Below are positions 23,095-34,202 of a stretch of DNA of 64,000 bases, piece after piece. Under the pieces are notes generated by a model, which was not told the origin of the DNA, did no database searches, and was given only the letters and a program-made list of their open reading frames with translations. The first letter of the stretch is position 1; every line of letters begins with the position of its first letter. The DNA comes from Aspidapion aeneum (Eukaryota > Arthropoda > Insecta > Coleoptera > Brentidae): the NCBI GenBank assembly GCA_963576565.1, contig OY755042.1, positions 14,979,272 to 15,043,271 on the forward strand. The letters run 5' to 3'. Position numbers and translations under genes: made by a program.

Positions 23095-23372
23095 TAGGTG
23101 CGGATGCTAAAGGCGGCGGCGGCAACACCGCAGTTGCAGAAAATAGCAGCAGCGACTCCTGCGACGCGATCTAAAGTGACTGACTCTGCGGCGGCGGTAC
23201 TCACATACTCGCGCGGGCCAATAGAATCGCTTCTTTCATGGTCGCGCCAAAGCGCTAAGACGCTTAGTACTCTTAAGCTAGCCAGTCTATCTTAAGACTT
23301 TCCGCGAGTAGTTAGTTACCCTAACAAAAACCGTGGAGTGATAGGGCACCATCAGCCCTGGCAAATTGAGCC
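23095..23372 (+). promoter_or_regulatory. Candidate CpG-rich promoter and 5' UTR
   Basis: This is the only extended GC/CpG-rich stretch in the window. It has ggcggcggcgg, gcgacgcgatc, ctcgcgcggg, gtcgcgcc and tccgcgag inside otherwise AT-rich DNA. A CCAAT word lies at 23218-23222. It leads directly into a Kozak-like start and splice donor at 23373. A 65-codon open frame (23098-23295) would be an upstream frame rather than the main product. No TATA box was identified. It could instead be an unrelated GC-rich repeat, but no second copy is seen in the window. Confidence 0.45.
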
Positions 23373-23382
23373 ATGGCGACTG
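23373..23382 (+). CDS. Candidate first coding exon of a host gene (Met-Ala-Thr, then donor)
   Basis: The sequence gagccATGGCGACTG is followed at once by gtaagtg. ATG has G at -3 and G at +4, a good start context. Met-Ala-Thr plus one base ends at a strong donor, G|GTAAGT, at 23383. The position at the downstream edge of the CpG island is what a short first coding exon looks like. The next exon would start in phase 1. No downstream exon could be identified, so the product is unknown and the following intron would be long. Confidence is limited because a 10-base exon cannot be proved from sequence alone. Confidence 0.4.
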
Positions 23383-23384
23383 GT

Positions 23385-24050
23385 AAGTGTCAAACATTAC
23401 TAAACATCCCTTTTCCTAATACCCCCACCTACCCTTCGAGATTTGCTAAAACAAAATCAAGTGAATTGGGTGTCTAAAAACAGTAACAGTGCTTAAAACT
23501 AAAAGTAAAATAGTGAAACTCACAGGATCATATTGTGAAGTGACAAGTGCCGAAAAAGGATTGATATAAAAGTTTTCACATGGAACTATAGTACGTAACA
23601 ATCGCAGAAGAGAAATCTTGCGACCTCGATTGCAAGATTTGTTATTATTCACACCATATTGTGGATACTTTAGTGGACTGCTCTTACGCCATCTAAAAGC
23701 AAACAATCCCCAACTTCCTTCGAAAAGGTCAAGCTATTAATGCAGAGCAATAACTAGTTCAAAATCCGTTTTTAGAAGCGTCACCGCAATTAGCTAGCGA
23801 TATGATATGCAAAAATATTTTTCGCACTTCTGGCGTATAAAGTTTACTTTTTAACCCAATTTTAAGGGATTAAGGTGTTACTTTTTATTTCAGGGATGAA
23901 AAATCACGAATAAACAAAAAAATCAGGATAAAAAGTGACTTGGCAGGGACAAAATGTAAAAATTGGAATAATTTTTTTTTCAGTAAAAGTTAAAAAAATA
24001 TTAAAAATATAGAAAAATCTCGGAAAATACACAAAAAATTTCAAAAAATG
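23385..24050. other. DNA downstream of the candidate donor
   Basis: No recognisable gene. An 86-codon minus-strand frame (23706-23446) shows no known domain. A short inverted pair, aatcttgcgacc / cgattgcaagatt, lies near 23610-23640. Confidence 0.35.
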
Positions 24051-24142
24051 GTATATAAACCTCGTGATAAAAGTGTGCTGCGACGAATTGCTGCAAATTT
24101 GTCACCTGGGAATAAAAACTGTCACTTTTATCCCTTGGTATA
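24051..24142. mobile_element. Small inverted-repeat element, GATAAAAGTG ends
   Basis: The left end gtatataaacctcgtgataaaagtg pairs with the right end cacttttatcccttggtatata around about 45 bp. The word gtataagcctcgggataaaagtg recurs at 53114-53136, so the family is dispersed. Confidence 0.55.
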
Positions 24143-24149
24143 TAATATA

Positions 24150-25640
24150 CTACTAAAAAAAAAAATTTGCAACGAAATTCTAAAATAGTTTTTAGGGTCT
24201 TTATTTTACTATCTTTTCCTTATCTACTCAAATTTATCAGATATTTTAAGTTTTGTATGGAAGTCCAAGAACAACATATATTTTTCAATTCTAATCAGTA
24301 CTATCCATTCGGTACTTCAAAAGAAAGAAGACATACTTAATATTAGCGAAACTTTTTGTGAAAAACTTTGCCTATGTTTGAAGCTTTATACATTGTAATA
24401 AAAGTAAAATATTGAAAAAACGCTATGTAGCTAAAAAATTAATTGTTTCTGCTTAAAAATTTATTTCACATCTACTTATTCTGAAATTTTCAAAACCTTT
24501 AACGAACTTTTTAAGGCTTAGTCTACGCAGAATAAAAAAATCAATCAATTCTACATTAGTTTTCTGCCAATGACGGAAAAACATTGATTTAGTGAAAAAA
24601 AATAATTTGAAATAGTATGTACCTAAAAGTTAGTTATATTAATGTTTATATACAATAAATTAAGGTTAATGTTCACCGTACATTTTATTTTTTCTATATA
24701 GGCTAAATATTATTCGCCTAATAAAATTCAAATTTTTTGAACGCGCATAAATTAGAATTTAAAAAATTTTTATATAATCTTGCAGAGAGAGAAATAATTT
24801 TAATGTCTTGAAATTTAAAATGAAAAACTGATTATCATTCTTAAATTATTAAAAATGTCTTACCAACTTCTGACAATGCTCTGCATTTTAGTTCTGACGT
24901 TTGCTACCCAATCCTTATCTACCCACTAACCGTTAAATACATATTAATTCATCTCATAGAACTAAGCAGCGCGACATTGGTTATTAAATTTAAAAAAGTA
25001 TTTACATATAATTGTATCTATACATAATATGTTAAGTTTATAGATTTTACTCATAAAAGCAATAATAAAAATTTAACAAAATAAAAATATCCCATAACAT
25101 AATTTAAAAAAAAACTGCGGCAAACCTTTCTATAGTAAAACCACTTCGTTTTCTAAAATCTATATTTGACATATTGCATATTTATTATTAGTGGGACCAG
25201 AAAATGGACACTAAATTAGATATACATAGCATATGTATTTATATTTATATTTTCTTTGTGGCAATAAAAACATTAATTATTATTAAATATTAATTATATA
25301 TAAAACAGATATAGGTACTTACTTACTAAGAAACTGCCAAATTACTATTTATATTTTATAATAAATGTAAATATTTCGAAAAAAAAAAGATTTACAGGCA
25401 AAAGATATTTAAGCTTTTCCCTGCTGATACTTGAGAAATTACCTATATTGATATTATTACAGCTACAGATTTTTAGATTTTAAAATCCAATGTCGCTTTG
25501 CTGGCTTCTTAAAAGTACAAACTATAATTTTATGGTCATAAATAGATTCCTTCTTTTCACTTTTAAACGGAAAAAAAATTTAACTACTTTTTTTGCTCAT
25601 TGCTCTGCCCTAAAAATGCCCTTCTTTTAAGTATATGCAA
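24150..25640. other. AT-rich DNA, nothing recognised
   Basis: No long frame, no clear repeat and no RNA gene was recognised on either strand. Confidence 0.45.
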
Positions 25641-25647
25641 ATTTTTT

Positions 25648-26580
25648 AAAGTGGAATGAACATTTTTGCAATTAAACATATTTTTTGTTTGACTTACCTA
25701 ATGAGTTTAAAAGGAGCGAATCTGTTTATGATATCAGTGTACCTATATACTGTTAGCATGCGTCTAGTGGCCCTAAATAATAATTTGACAGTTCATGCAT
25801 TTAAAAACTGTCAAATTATTTAGGGACGCGACATGCGCCTAGAGGCATCAACGCTCGATATGACCACAGAAAAACACTTTTGTTGACAAAAATTAGCAAT
25901 TTTAAAAAATTGTATTTTATGATCCTTAAATATTGAACGTTTAAGTAACAAAAATTTGTTTGAGAGAATCTTACCCTGTTCTAAATTTTCCAGAACAGAT
26001 ATATTAATCTTCAATTTCTATAGATATACAACTTTTTTTAAAATAAAATGAAAATTTCCGTATTTAAACGTATTTTTTGGCTTAATGCGTTTAAAAGTTA
26101 GAGGGAAAGCGAGTCCATTTATGATCGTAGTGTATTTGCTGTAAGCATGCATTGAGAGACATCAACGCTCAATTAGACAAGAGAACTTTGTTGTTGACAA
26201 TAATTAGTAGGTTCAAAAATTGGTTTTTATTATCCTTAAATATTGAACGCTTTCACATAACTAAAAATTAGTTTTAAAAAGTCCCACCTAGTTTTAAAAT
26301 TCTACAACACATATCATAATTTTAAGCGTTGATATTATTTAAATATTTTAAAGTAGAATGAAGATTTTTGCATTTAAATATATTTTTGGCTTACGGCGCG
26401 GCGTTTAAAAGAGGAGAAACGAGTCCATTTTATAAACGCTAATTTGCTATTAACATGCACCGATAGACATCAACGCTCGATGCTCCAACAAACCTCTGCT
26501 GTTGACAAAAATTAGCAGTTTTAAAAAATGGTATTTTATTATCCTTAAATAATGAACGTTTACATAACTAAAAATAAATA
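25648..26580. repeat. Tandem triplication of a block of about 300 bp
   Basis: Three diverged units begin near 25648, 26030 and 26340. Each carries, in order, ttaaagtngaatgaanatttttgcatttaaa, ggcttan, gcgtttaaaag, gagtccatttat, agcatgca, acatcaacgctcga, gttgacaaaaattagca, ttttattatccttaaatattgaacg and cataactaaaa. No open frame survives across units. Unit 1 is longer because a small hairpin was inserted at 25771-25825. Confidence 0.8.
25771..25825. mobile_element. 55-bp hairpin insertion
   Basis: ccctaaataataatttgacagtt and aactgtcaaattatttaggg form a near-perfect stem with a loop of about 13 nt. It lies between atgcgtctagtgg (25758-25770) and atgcgcctagagg (about 25833-25845), an 11-of-13 direct repeat. 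Units 2 and 3 of the triplication lack it, so it inserted into unit 1 after triplication. Confidence 0.7.
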
Positions 26581-26584
26581 ATAA

Positions 26585-28214
26585 TGGATACTAGAAGGTT
26601 AAGTGAATATTTAATACAACAGACACACTGATTAAATTACTTATGGTTGCTTGCGAACTCGCTATATGGTTGCAAGTATATAATTATGAAACTATTACTT
26701 GTTGGCCTGTTCTAAAAACTGACTGTGATTATACCAGTTTGTCACAAGCAGCAGTTTGTTGGTTTAGTTTTTATGTAGATATACTTGAGTATAGTCCACC
26801 ATGCTATATGATATTTAATGTGGTAGGTAGCTTTTTTAGTTAGCTTTATGAGATTTTCTAAAAAAAATTGTTTCAAATTTATTTTTTAAATATTAGTAAC
26901 TTCTTTTTAGGGGTTTATGTGCACAACATATTAATCTAAAATTTTCCCGCCAAATATAATAGATTTGAAAACCATTTTAGATAGGTATAACATTCCATCT
27001 TTTAATTGAAAAATATAAATGTTTTTTCATCAAAAAACGCAAATATAACCGAATAATACTTTAGCTAAAAGGCCGCTAATAAGTTATATTAAAAAACTTT
27101 ATTCTGGCCTTTTATTTTTAGATTTAAAGTAGAAAAAACACATAGTTTATTTCATGACTAAAACATTTTTGAAAGAATAAAAAACTCTAATTAATTGTAT
27201 ATCTTGACTTCTACCTCCAACCTCTGTTGCAAATATCAGTAATGTATTTAGAATAAAGTGTTGGGGGCGCTCCAACTTTTTCAAGCCTAAAATTTCTTCA
27301 AATAAACATTTGAAAATCTTTTAGCGATTTTAAGGTCTTGTGGGGGCGGGCCCCTTCTAAATACAACTTTTAAATTAGATTTTTTAAAAGTTATAACTTT
27401 TTAAGTCGTTAGGCATTCTAAAATAATATCTCTTGTCTTATATTTTATAATTTGCCTTAAGAAACTAATAAATAATTAATCCTTAAATTTATATATAAAA
27501 TATTACATCCAAAATTTAAAAACTTAGAAACCCCTAGAAAGTTAAATAGTACTCGTAGGTTATCTTAACACAATTTTAACGCTTAATTTTGTATACACTT
27601 CCAAAAAACACCATACATATATTAAAAATTCCTGATAATGTAACTTTCACTGCTAAAAAAAGGTATATCGACGTGGGTATCGCCACTCTTCATCATTATT
27701 ATTATACTTGCCACATACAGTATATCGGAGAAAGCGGTTTACCAAAATAATTGTGTCTCGAAATTTGTTGACATTTCGGTGCTCTTATTCATCACACCAT
27801 TAAAAATAACATATACATCATTTAAAAATTTATATCATACAAGCTAGATTCGTAGATAATGATCAGGATATACAGGGTGTGTTATTCTTGTTTTCTTTTT
27901 TAAGTTGCATTACAATGCCTGGTGGGTTATTGACTGGTTAAAAGACTTTGTTTCGAAACTGTAACCAATTAGTAACTGAAAATTATAAGCATATCTCTCG
28001 TTCTTTATTGAGAAGACTAATTTATTTTCAGTCCTCGTTTTTTGCATTCTATGTACAGCACTGTTAAAGTTTTGGTTAAAGGTGTTTCGGTCAAAAACAA
28101 CAATAATGGTTCTGAGAACTGATTATTTATTCTGGCTACAGCTTCGGAATTCTGAATGGAAGCATCGATAAACAATGTATTTGAAGGGGATTTCCAAAGT
28201 AACCAAATGCTGCA
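26585..28214. other. AT-rich DNA with minor repeat words
   Basis: A 66-codon frame at 26643-26843 has no known domain. 27740-27795 (ataattgtgtctcgaaatttgttgacatttcggtgctcttattcatca) resembles sequence commonly found near Penelope elements in insects and matches 29690-29750 in part. cagggtgtgtt at 27874 is terminus-like. Confidence 0.4.
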
Positions 28215-28400
28215 TTATTCCTCCCGATGTACGATGTCAAATGCCTTTTTAAAATCTACATAAATACTATATATATATTTAAGTTGTGTTAATAGACTTT
28301 TTCTAGAATTTGCCTCATAACAAATATATGATCTGAAATAGCTCTGTTGGGGCGGAATCCACATAAATATTCTCCTATAGCCAGCTCAGAATGCTCAGGG
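28215..28400 (-). pseudogene. LINE reverse transcriptase fragment, motifs 2 to A
   Basis: The minus strand reads HSELAIGEYLCGFRPNRAIS, then DHIFVMRQILEKVY (RT motif 2 region). After a stop and a frameshift it reads VDFKKAFDIVHREE, which is motif A with its aspartate. The CGFRPNR..SDHIF..RQILEK pattern is that of RTE-type LINEs. Nothing of motifs B or C follows, so it is a short internal fragment. Confidence 0.82.
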
Positions 28401-29373
28401 TGTTATAATAAATGGTAAAACTTAGAAACCAATTTTTTCTACCTTAAGTTCAATAACTTTTCACAATTTATACCTTTAGTGTATATCTCATTGAGGATTG
28501 TCAAAATTATTCAAATAAAATAAGAAATTAATGAATTTCATCAAGCTGCATAGATTAATTTGCAATCCTGATTGTTTTTAACGATGAGCTCACTGATTTA
28601 GAGAATCAATCTTTATTATATATTTTATAAAGAAATTAAATTACTGGTTTTTTTTAATAATAATTATTACGAAAGTTTTAAATTTAGAATTTTGTCTTGG
28701 CATTGTAGACATTGGAGCCCATAAAAAATTAGTGGTACCAAAAATCCTGCAAAAAACTAAATTCAGGGGACTAATTGTTCACGAAGCTGATTAACATTCT
28801 ACTGAACCAATTTTTAATTTATTAGATGATCAGATTCTTACCGAAGCAAAATCAAACGATTTTTTGTTAAAATTAATTTGAACTTTATGCACTAATGATC
28901 AAGGAATGTTCTCAGGTTTTTTCTTTCACCACGGTTATGCAACGGGTTCTTAAAAAAAAAAAGAAGTTACGGAGTGAGACGGAAATTGTAGCTAGGCTTA
29001 CTTAAGTCGCGGTTAGACCGGGATTTTCTCGATTTTAAAGATGTTGGAGATCGGTCTGGAAACTTAACCCGGCTGTCTTAATTAAATAACAATATATTTA
29101 AAAAAGTTGGTTTACGTGAGAAGTACGAGTATGATAAGAAATCTTCCATATTTCAGTCAAAATCAGTTTAAAAGAGAACATAGATGAAAGGCTTGGGCGT
29201 GCACTCATCCGTTTTATACCTTTTGTTTAATTTTTTCTGTATAAAGACGAATATGGTGTTTTTTTCAAGCTATATAAAGGTTAGTGTTATATATTAATTT
29301 CATGTAGGTTTCTAATGCTTGTGATGAATTTATGAATTTTAAAGAACTGAAAAAAGCCTTAAAACTAATATAT
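28401..29373. other. Unassigned DNA
   Basis: No gene is seen. gctcagggtgttataataaatgg at 28391 is a terminus-like word without a partner. Confidence 0.4.
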
Positions 29374-29458
29374 TTTCTAACAAGTGCAAAAAGTATAACT
29401 TTTCCGCACGCGATTACAGTTGGCAAAGCAACGCGCAGTGGAATTTGAATAGTTGGGA
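29374..29458. mobile_element. Palindromic MITE, TATCTAACT family
   Basis: Runs from ttctaacaagtgcaaaaagt to atttgaatagttggga, with internal acttttccgcacgcg and acgcgcagtgga. A diverged copy of the family described at 20048-20141. Confidence 0.55.
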
Positions 29459-29642
29459 ACACTGTTTTCTTAGAGCGTAGGAAAAAAAATTACAAAATAT
29501 ATAAGACATTATATAAGATGAACCTTTATATAATTAACAGCTTTTCTATGTCATAACATCTTTACTTTATGGATGGTTTTCTACAACTATTTAATTATTT
29601 GTTTGAAACTCAATGACTCAGTAGAAACAACATTTTCGACTT

Positions 29643-29765
29643 CCATTGCCTTTATTTATTTTAAACACGATGTTTCGGTTAGAGATACTTACTAACCGAA
29701 ACGTCGAATTTTAACAAATAATTGTGTCTTGAAATTTGTGGCGAATGGAAGTCTGAAATTTTGTA
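29643..29765. repeat. Short repeat with a tttcggttag...ctaaccgaaa hairpin
   Basis: tttcggttagagatacttactaaccgaaa folds on itself with 9-bp arms. What follows, cgtcgaattttaacaaataattgtgtcttgaaatttgtgg, then gcgaatggaagtctgaaattttg, is shared in part with 15698-15770 and 27740-27795. It probably derives from the ends of a retroelement. Confidence 0.55.
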
Positions 29766-29872
29766 TTTATTTAAATATTTTGTTGGTAAGGACACCAAGA
29801 AATATAAATATTAAGGTACTGATTCTTCCGTTTTTTAGAAGCTTGGGAGAAAATTACTGCAAAAATAGTTTT

Positions 29873-29992
29873 TACCAAATAAGTGCGGAAAGTAGTACTT
29901 TCGGCACGCATCGGCGATTGCCCGAACGGCGCGCCAGAGGCGTTCGAGCAAGCCGTAAGTGCGTAGAAGATGCTTGCCGCAGGAGTTAGGTA
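29873..29992. mobile_element. Palindromic MITE, TATCTAACT family
   Basis: 120 bp, taccaaataagtgcggaaagt to gcaggagttaggta. It is palindromic throughout, including gcccgaacggcgcgcc / aggcgttcgagc at its centre. The 29729-29989 open frame runs across it and is incidental. Confidence 0.8.
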
Positions 29993-30139
29993 AATTTAAA
30001 ATAATTTTTATTTACCAGTTGATATACAATAATATATTCCAGTAAATAGACTACTTAAAATAAAAATAAAAAATTGTAAAAACTGAAATAAATAATAAAC
30101 ACAGCAAAATATATATTCACACGATTTTAAGTAAAACAT

Positions 30140-30485
30140 TTAAGTCAGATCTGTCTCAACTGGAGGAGTCCTGAGAATTGATGCAGCATTACCACGTTGT
30201 ATTGCCAGAGTTATCCTTTGGGTAACGAAGCTAAGTGCATTGGGATGGTTCATTTTTTGGCAGATTTGTTTCATTAGGTTTTTAGCTTCGGTACCCCAAG
30301 GCCCAAACGTCTCGACTCCAAATGGCACAAATAGACAAGTTCGGTCCTGTAATTCTTTGTATTTTACATTTTTTTCTGTCTCTTCCAACCATAGCTTCCA
30401 ATCTTGCAGCTTCGCCAGCTATAATTGATGTATGAGAGACGTAACTTTGACATAAAGTGTCTCGTGATGTAGCATCCCATAACAA
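30140..30485 (-). pseudogene. C-terminal domain of an invertebrate retroelement pol-type protein
   Basis: The minus strand first reads LWDATSRDTLCQSYVSHTS and GEAARLEAMVG. After a frameshift near 30385 it reads ETEKNVKYKEL, CLFVPFGVETFGPWGTEAK and SFVTQRITLAIQRGNAASIL to a stop at 30140. The pattern WDaT..DTL...E..K..KY..L...FVPFGVET.G.WG...QRI..AIQRGNAAS is one I recall as a conserved tail after the reverse transcriptase in several invertebrate retroelements. The element's clade is not certain. The invariant D, E and K spacing could suggest a PD-(D/E)XK nuclease, which is inference. No RT lies next to it, so it is a short broken piece. Confidence 0.7.
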
Positions 30486-30748
30486 TGCTTAAATATATTG
30501 CTTAGTTATGTTAGTTTAAAAAACTAGAGACATTTAATTTCTTTTCATACTACAACCATTAAAAAAAGTCAAACTAACAACAGTTTTGATACGCCGTCGT
30601 AATTTTACGTTAAGGATACTAAAACCAAAAACAACGTGCGGCTAAATAATTATTGAACAGCACGCAGTTCGGTATAAATAGTCGTACCCTCTGTGGGTAA
30701 ATAAGTGCGAAAAAGCAGTTTTACGCACGCTTGGAGGAAATTTTTATG

Positions 30749-30868
30749 TATCTAACTAATGCGGAAAGTAATACTTTTTCGAGCGCATCGGCGTTTGTCC
30801 GAATAACGCATTAGCGTTGTTCGTGCAAGTTTTAAGTGCGGAACAGATGCTTTCAGCTTGAGTTGGTA
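30749..30868. mobile_element. Palindromic MITE, TATCTAACT family
   Basis: 120 bp from tatctaactaatgcggaaagt to tttcagcttgagttggta, with the internal gtccgaataacgc / gcgttgttcg palindrome. It lines up closely with 29873-29992. Confidence 0.8.
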
Positions 30869-30999
30869 CAAAAGTTTTCCTACAAACATGCAAAAACCAA
30901 GAAATTATTTAAGAAAAAAAATCATTTTGTATTTTTCTTGATATAAATGCGACAGAACCTCTAAGCTTCTTCTTAGATAAGAATTTGCAAAGGTGCTGC

Positions 31000-32930
31000 A
31001 AATTAGGCAGTCAACTTTTAAACGTCAAGTTTAAAAATTTTGGTCATTCGTAATATTTTGGCCTTTAAGAACACTAAAAACAAACAGCATGCCGTCAAAA
31101 ATCTTAAACGCACCCAGGTGTGTAAAACGCTGTTTTCCGCACGCTCAAAGAAAAAATAATTTATGCAGACCGGGCCGAAAAGTGGCACTTACAGAACCGA
31201 ACCGAACCGAACTTTTAAAATTAAAATGCCTGCGAATAATCGACATTTTCCGCACGCTCGTAGAAAAAAATTATTAACCTGTTAGGTGTTCAAAATTTAT
31301 CTTATAGCATATTAAAAAAATTGCTGTGTTCTTTATTTGATTGCGACCTGAAGATGCTTCTAAGAACTTGATCAAAAGGAAACAAATTTATCCCATTAAG
31401 TTCAGCCATTTTAGCTATAAATTTAAAATTACCGATAAAAAACAAAATTATAGGCCTGAACACTAATATTAATTTTCTACAGGTATCATGTCTGCCAACA
31501 CTGAATAGGAATTATAATACTGCAACAGCCAATTGCTTGTAGAAAATTGATAAATATGATCTAAAATTGTCCTACGTGGAACTCAAGATCCAATTTTTAT
31601 AGCAATAGAGTTCTCCAGATTAAAGCCAACAGTTGAAACAAAGAAAGGTCCCACTTGCTGCACAAATTATTTAATTTTACCGACGGATTATTTGATTTCT
31701 TATAAAATTATTGCAAGATAAGCAAAAAACGACAATTAATTTACTTAAAAAATAGTCGAAAGAAAAAAGTAATTTTTACAAAATCCACAGTTTATCATCT
31801 AATAACAAAAATCTAGAACACACATAGTAAACAACAAAGAAATTACAAGTCATTAATTAATGATGTCAAGAGGACAAACACCTACATACATAAAAAAATT
31901 AAAAACTATTAAGTCAGTATCTAAATAATCAAATTAAAATGAAGCACTCACAAATACACATTGTTCTCCAGCGTAAAAGAATATTCTGTATGAATCTAAC
32001 AAATACATGACCAGTTTAGAGCTTTAGTGCCCCATACACATACATCCACTAATGCGGTATATCGTGTCATCTATAAAAACTATTGGAAATTCATGTGCGT
32101 GAGTGACAATTCTAGCATGATTAAACGGGAAGGAATTTGGTATGTACCTTCCTCTATAGGATGGCGTCACCATGGAGTTCTCCAATGCGTTCGACATTAT
32201 CAATAAATTACCTACTTGTAATTTATTTGTTATAGATTATTATTAGATGATGAGTATTTTTTTAAACTATTTTGCTAGGTAAATTATTCATCGTTTTAAT
32301 CTTGAAAATAATTTAATGAAAAATCAAAAGGCTTCGTGGGTAATAAAATAATTTGTGAGGCAAGCAGAAGTTTTCTACGCTGACATAAATAAACCAAAAT
32401 TTTCATTATCTTACTACAAAGGTCACAATAATCTTTTTCAGAGATTTGATAGTCTCTTATACAGCAGAATCTTGGCAAGAATCTTACAGTTTCTGACATG
32501 CTTTTTTTTAATTCGTGGATCACCCAGGGCAACTTCACAATAATTTTAAAATATCGTGTTTGCGGAGAAAACATAATTATAACGGTGTCTAATATTCTGC
32601 ATTTTGCATGAATACATTTAAATTTTAACCTCGCGGTTCTTGACGTGGGTTAGTGACTAGAAAACCAGAACTTGAATGCTTTTTTTTACCTAGAATCATT
32701 CAAGTTAGATGATTCAAATACTTAAATGTTAGATAATACTAACTTTTTCTGGAAAAAAAACATTGCTATAACTACTAGATGTTTAATAAAAAAAAATCTG
32801 ATAATAATAATAACGAAGTTTAATAGTGCCGACTTAATTTGGACTGAAGTTTGATTGAAATATTGTTAAAAGTGGTTCACACGAGTTTTAGGTTTTAAAA
32901 AAGTAACTGTATACCGTGTAGTAACACTAT
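31000..32930. other. Unassigned DNA with cgcacgctc words
   Basis: 31125-31280 carries gttttccgcacgctc twice plus a short gaacc repeat. No gene is seen on either strand to 32930; short frames at 32296-32574 and 32355-32543 overlap each other and have no known domain. Confidence 0.4.
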
Positions 32931-33292
32931 TGTCAATTACCCAAGCAAGTAAAAAAATATCGTTTTCTACGAGCGTGCGGAAAGTGTTATTTTTGCGCAC
33001 ACAATTTAGTTTAAGAATATCACTTTTTCGAACCGCGTGTGGGAAAGTATTTTTCCGAACTACTTTTCTACAGGTTTCAAAAAATCGGTATCTTATTATT
33101 TATTTTTGTTGGTGTCCTTAAGATCCCAACTTTCAAATAGTAAATAGGCAAAAACCGCCGGGCAAGCTTTACGATAGGTAACCTTAACTCAATGTGGTGT
33201 GGATGTTAGGCATAAAAAACCTATTCATTTATAAAACGTTCTTTTCTCATTTTTGTTTTTATGTTTTCCGCACGCTCGAATAAGAAATAGTG

Positions 33293-33384
33293 TACTTAAC
33301 TCTTGCGAAAATTTTATTTTCCACACTTGATTGCCGCAATTGGAATCGCGTGCAGAAAATTTTAAGTTATCGCACTTGTTAGGA
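33293..33384. mobile_element. Palindromic MITE, TATCTAACT family, diverged
   Basis: Runs tacttaactcttgcgaaaatt to ttatcgcacttgttagga around gattgccgcaattggaatcgcg. It is preceded at 32960-33080 and 33268-33285 by more gtgcggaaagt / ttttccgcacgctcg words, which suggest further eroded copies. Confidence 0.6.
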
Positions 33385-33534
33385 AAAATTTTATTGGAAA
33401 TTTAGTTTTGCTGTATACTATAAAACAAGGTTTTTGTTTAATTTTGTATACTTGACAATAATTTAAAACATTAAACTGACAATTTCTGTTGTGATTTAGC
33501 CCGCATATATTTTCCAATTTCTGCTTAATTTATC

Positions 33535-33660
33535 ATGGCCCACCTAGAGGAGGTCTCGGGGCCCGGGCCACCCCAAGTCAAAATTTTTTAAAGCATTTTT
33601 TACTTATTTCATATATAAAAATATAAAATAGCATAAAATACGGCATAATGTGGTCTCTTT
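33535..33660. mobile_element. Partial G/C-run MITE copy
   Basis: The run ggtctcggggcccgggccaccccaag is followed by ttatttcatatataaaaatataaaatagcataaaatacggcataatg, the core of the G/C-run hAT-type family. The right end has been lost into a tatttattt-rich stretch. Confidence 0.6.
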
Positions 33661-34158
33661 ATTTTATTTATTTATTATTTATTTAAATGTACAGAGGGAG
33701 GGGGGGGGTTGCTAAATTCTCATCAGAACAAAACTATCATTCTTTTAACTTCATGGCCTTCGCGTGTTATTTTTCTAAAATTCGCTTGTTCAAACCTTAA
33801 CAAGATATTGTATGAAAAACATGCTAGTAATTTTTCGAAGTTAACTGTTGGACTGGTAGAATCTCGTGTAGTGTCTTCTATGTTCTCACGATTTTCTTGC
33901 ACGAATTGCAGCAGATTTGAAATTCTCAGCTTTATTTGACATAATGTCGAATTTCCTAGTATTTACTGCTGGTGCAAAAAGAATTCTTTTAACCGACCAT
34001 GCAAAAACAAAAACAATATTATAACAATCGCATTGCAGAAAACATATTTTGCATTATTACAATTTTGCAGCGCCATTTTGCTCTATTTTAGCTCTAATCT
34101 AATTAAACAATTTTTTAGCAGACTCGTATTTTTAATAATTATTGATCCTCTATTTCTT

Positions 34159-34202
<44 letters not shown>

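Noticed and set aside
27740..27795. Possible hammerhead ribozyme core (minus strand GTGATGA...CCGAAATGTC)
   Set aside because: The first core base is G instead of C and the stem II bases do not pair; only a decayed Penelope-associated sequence can be claimed.
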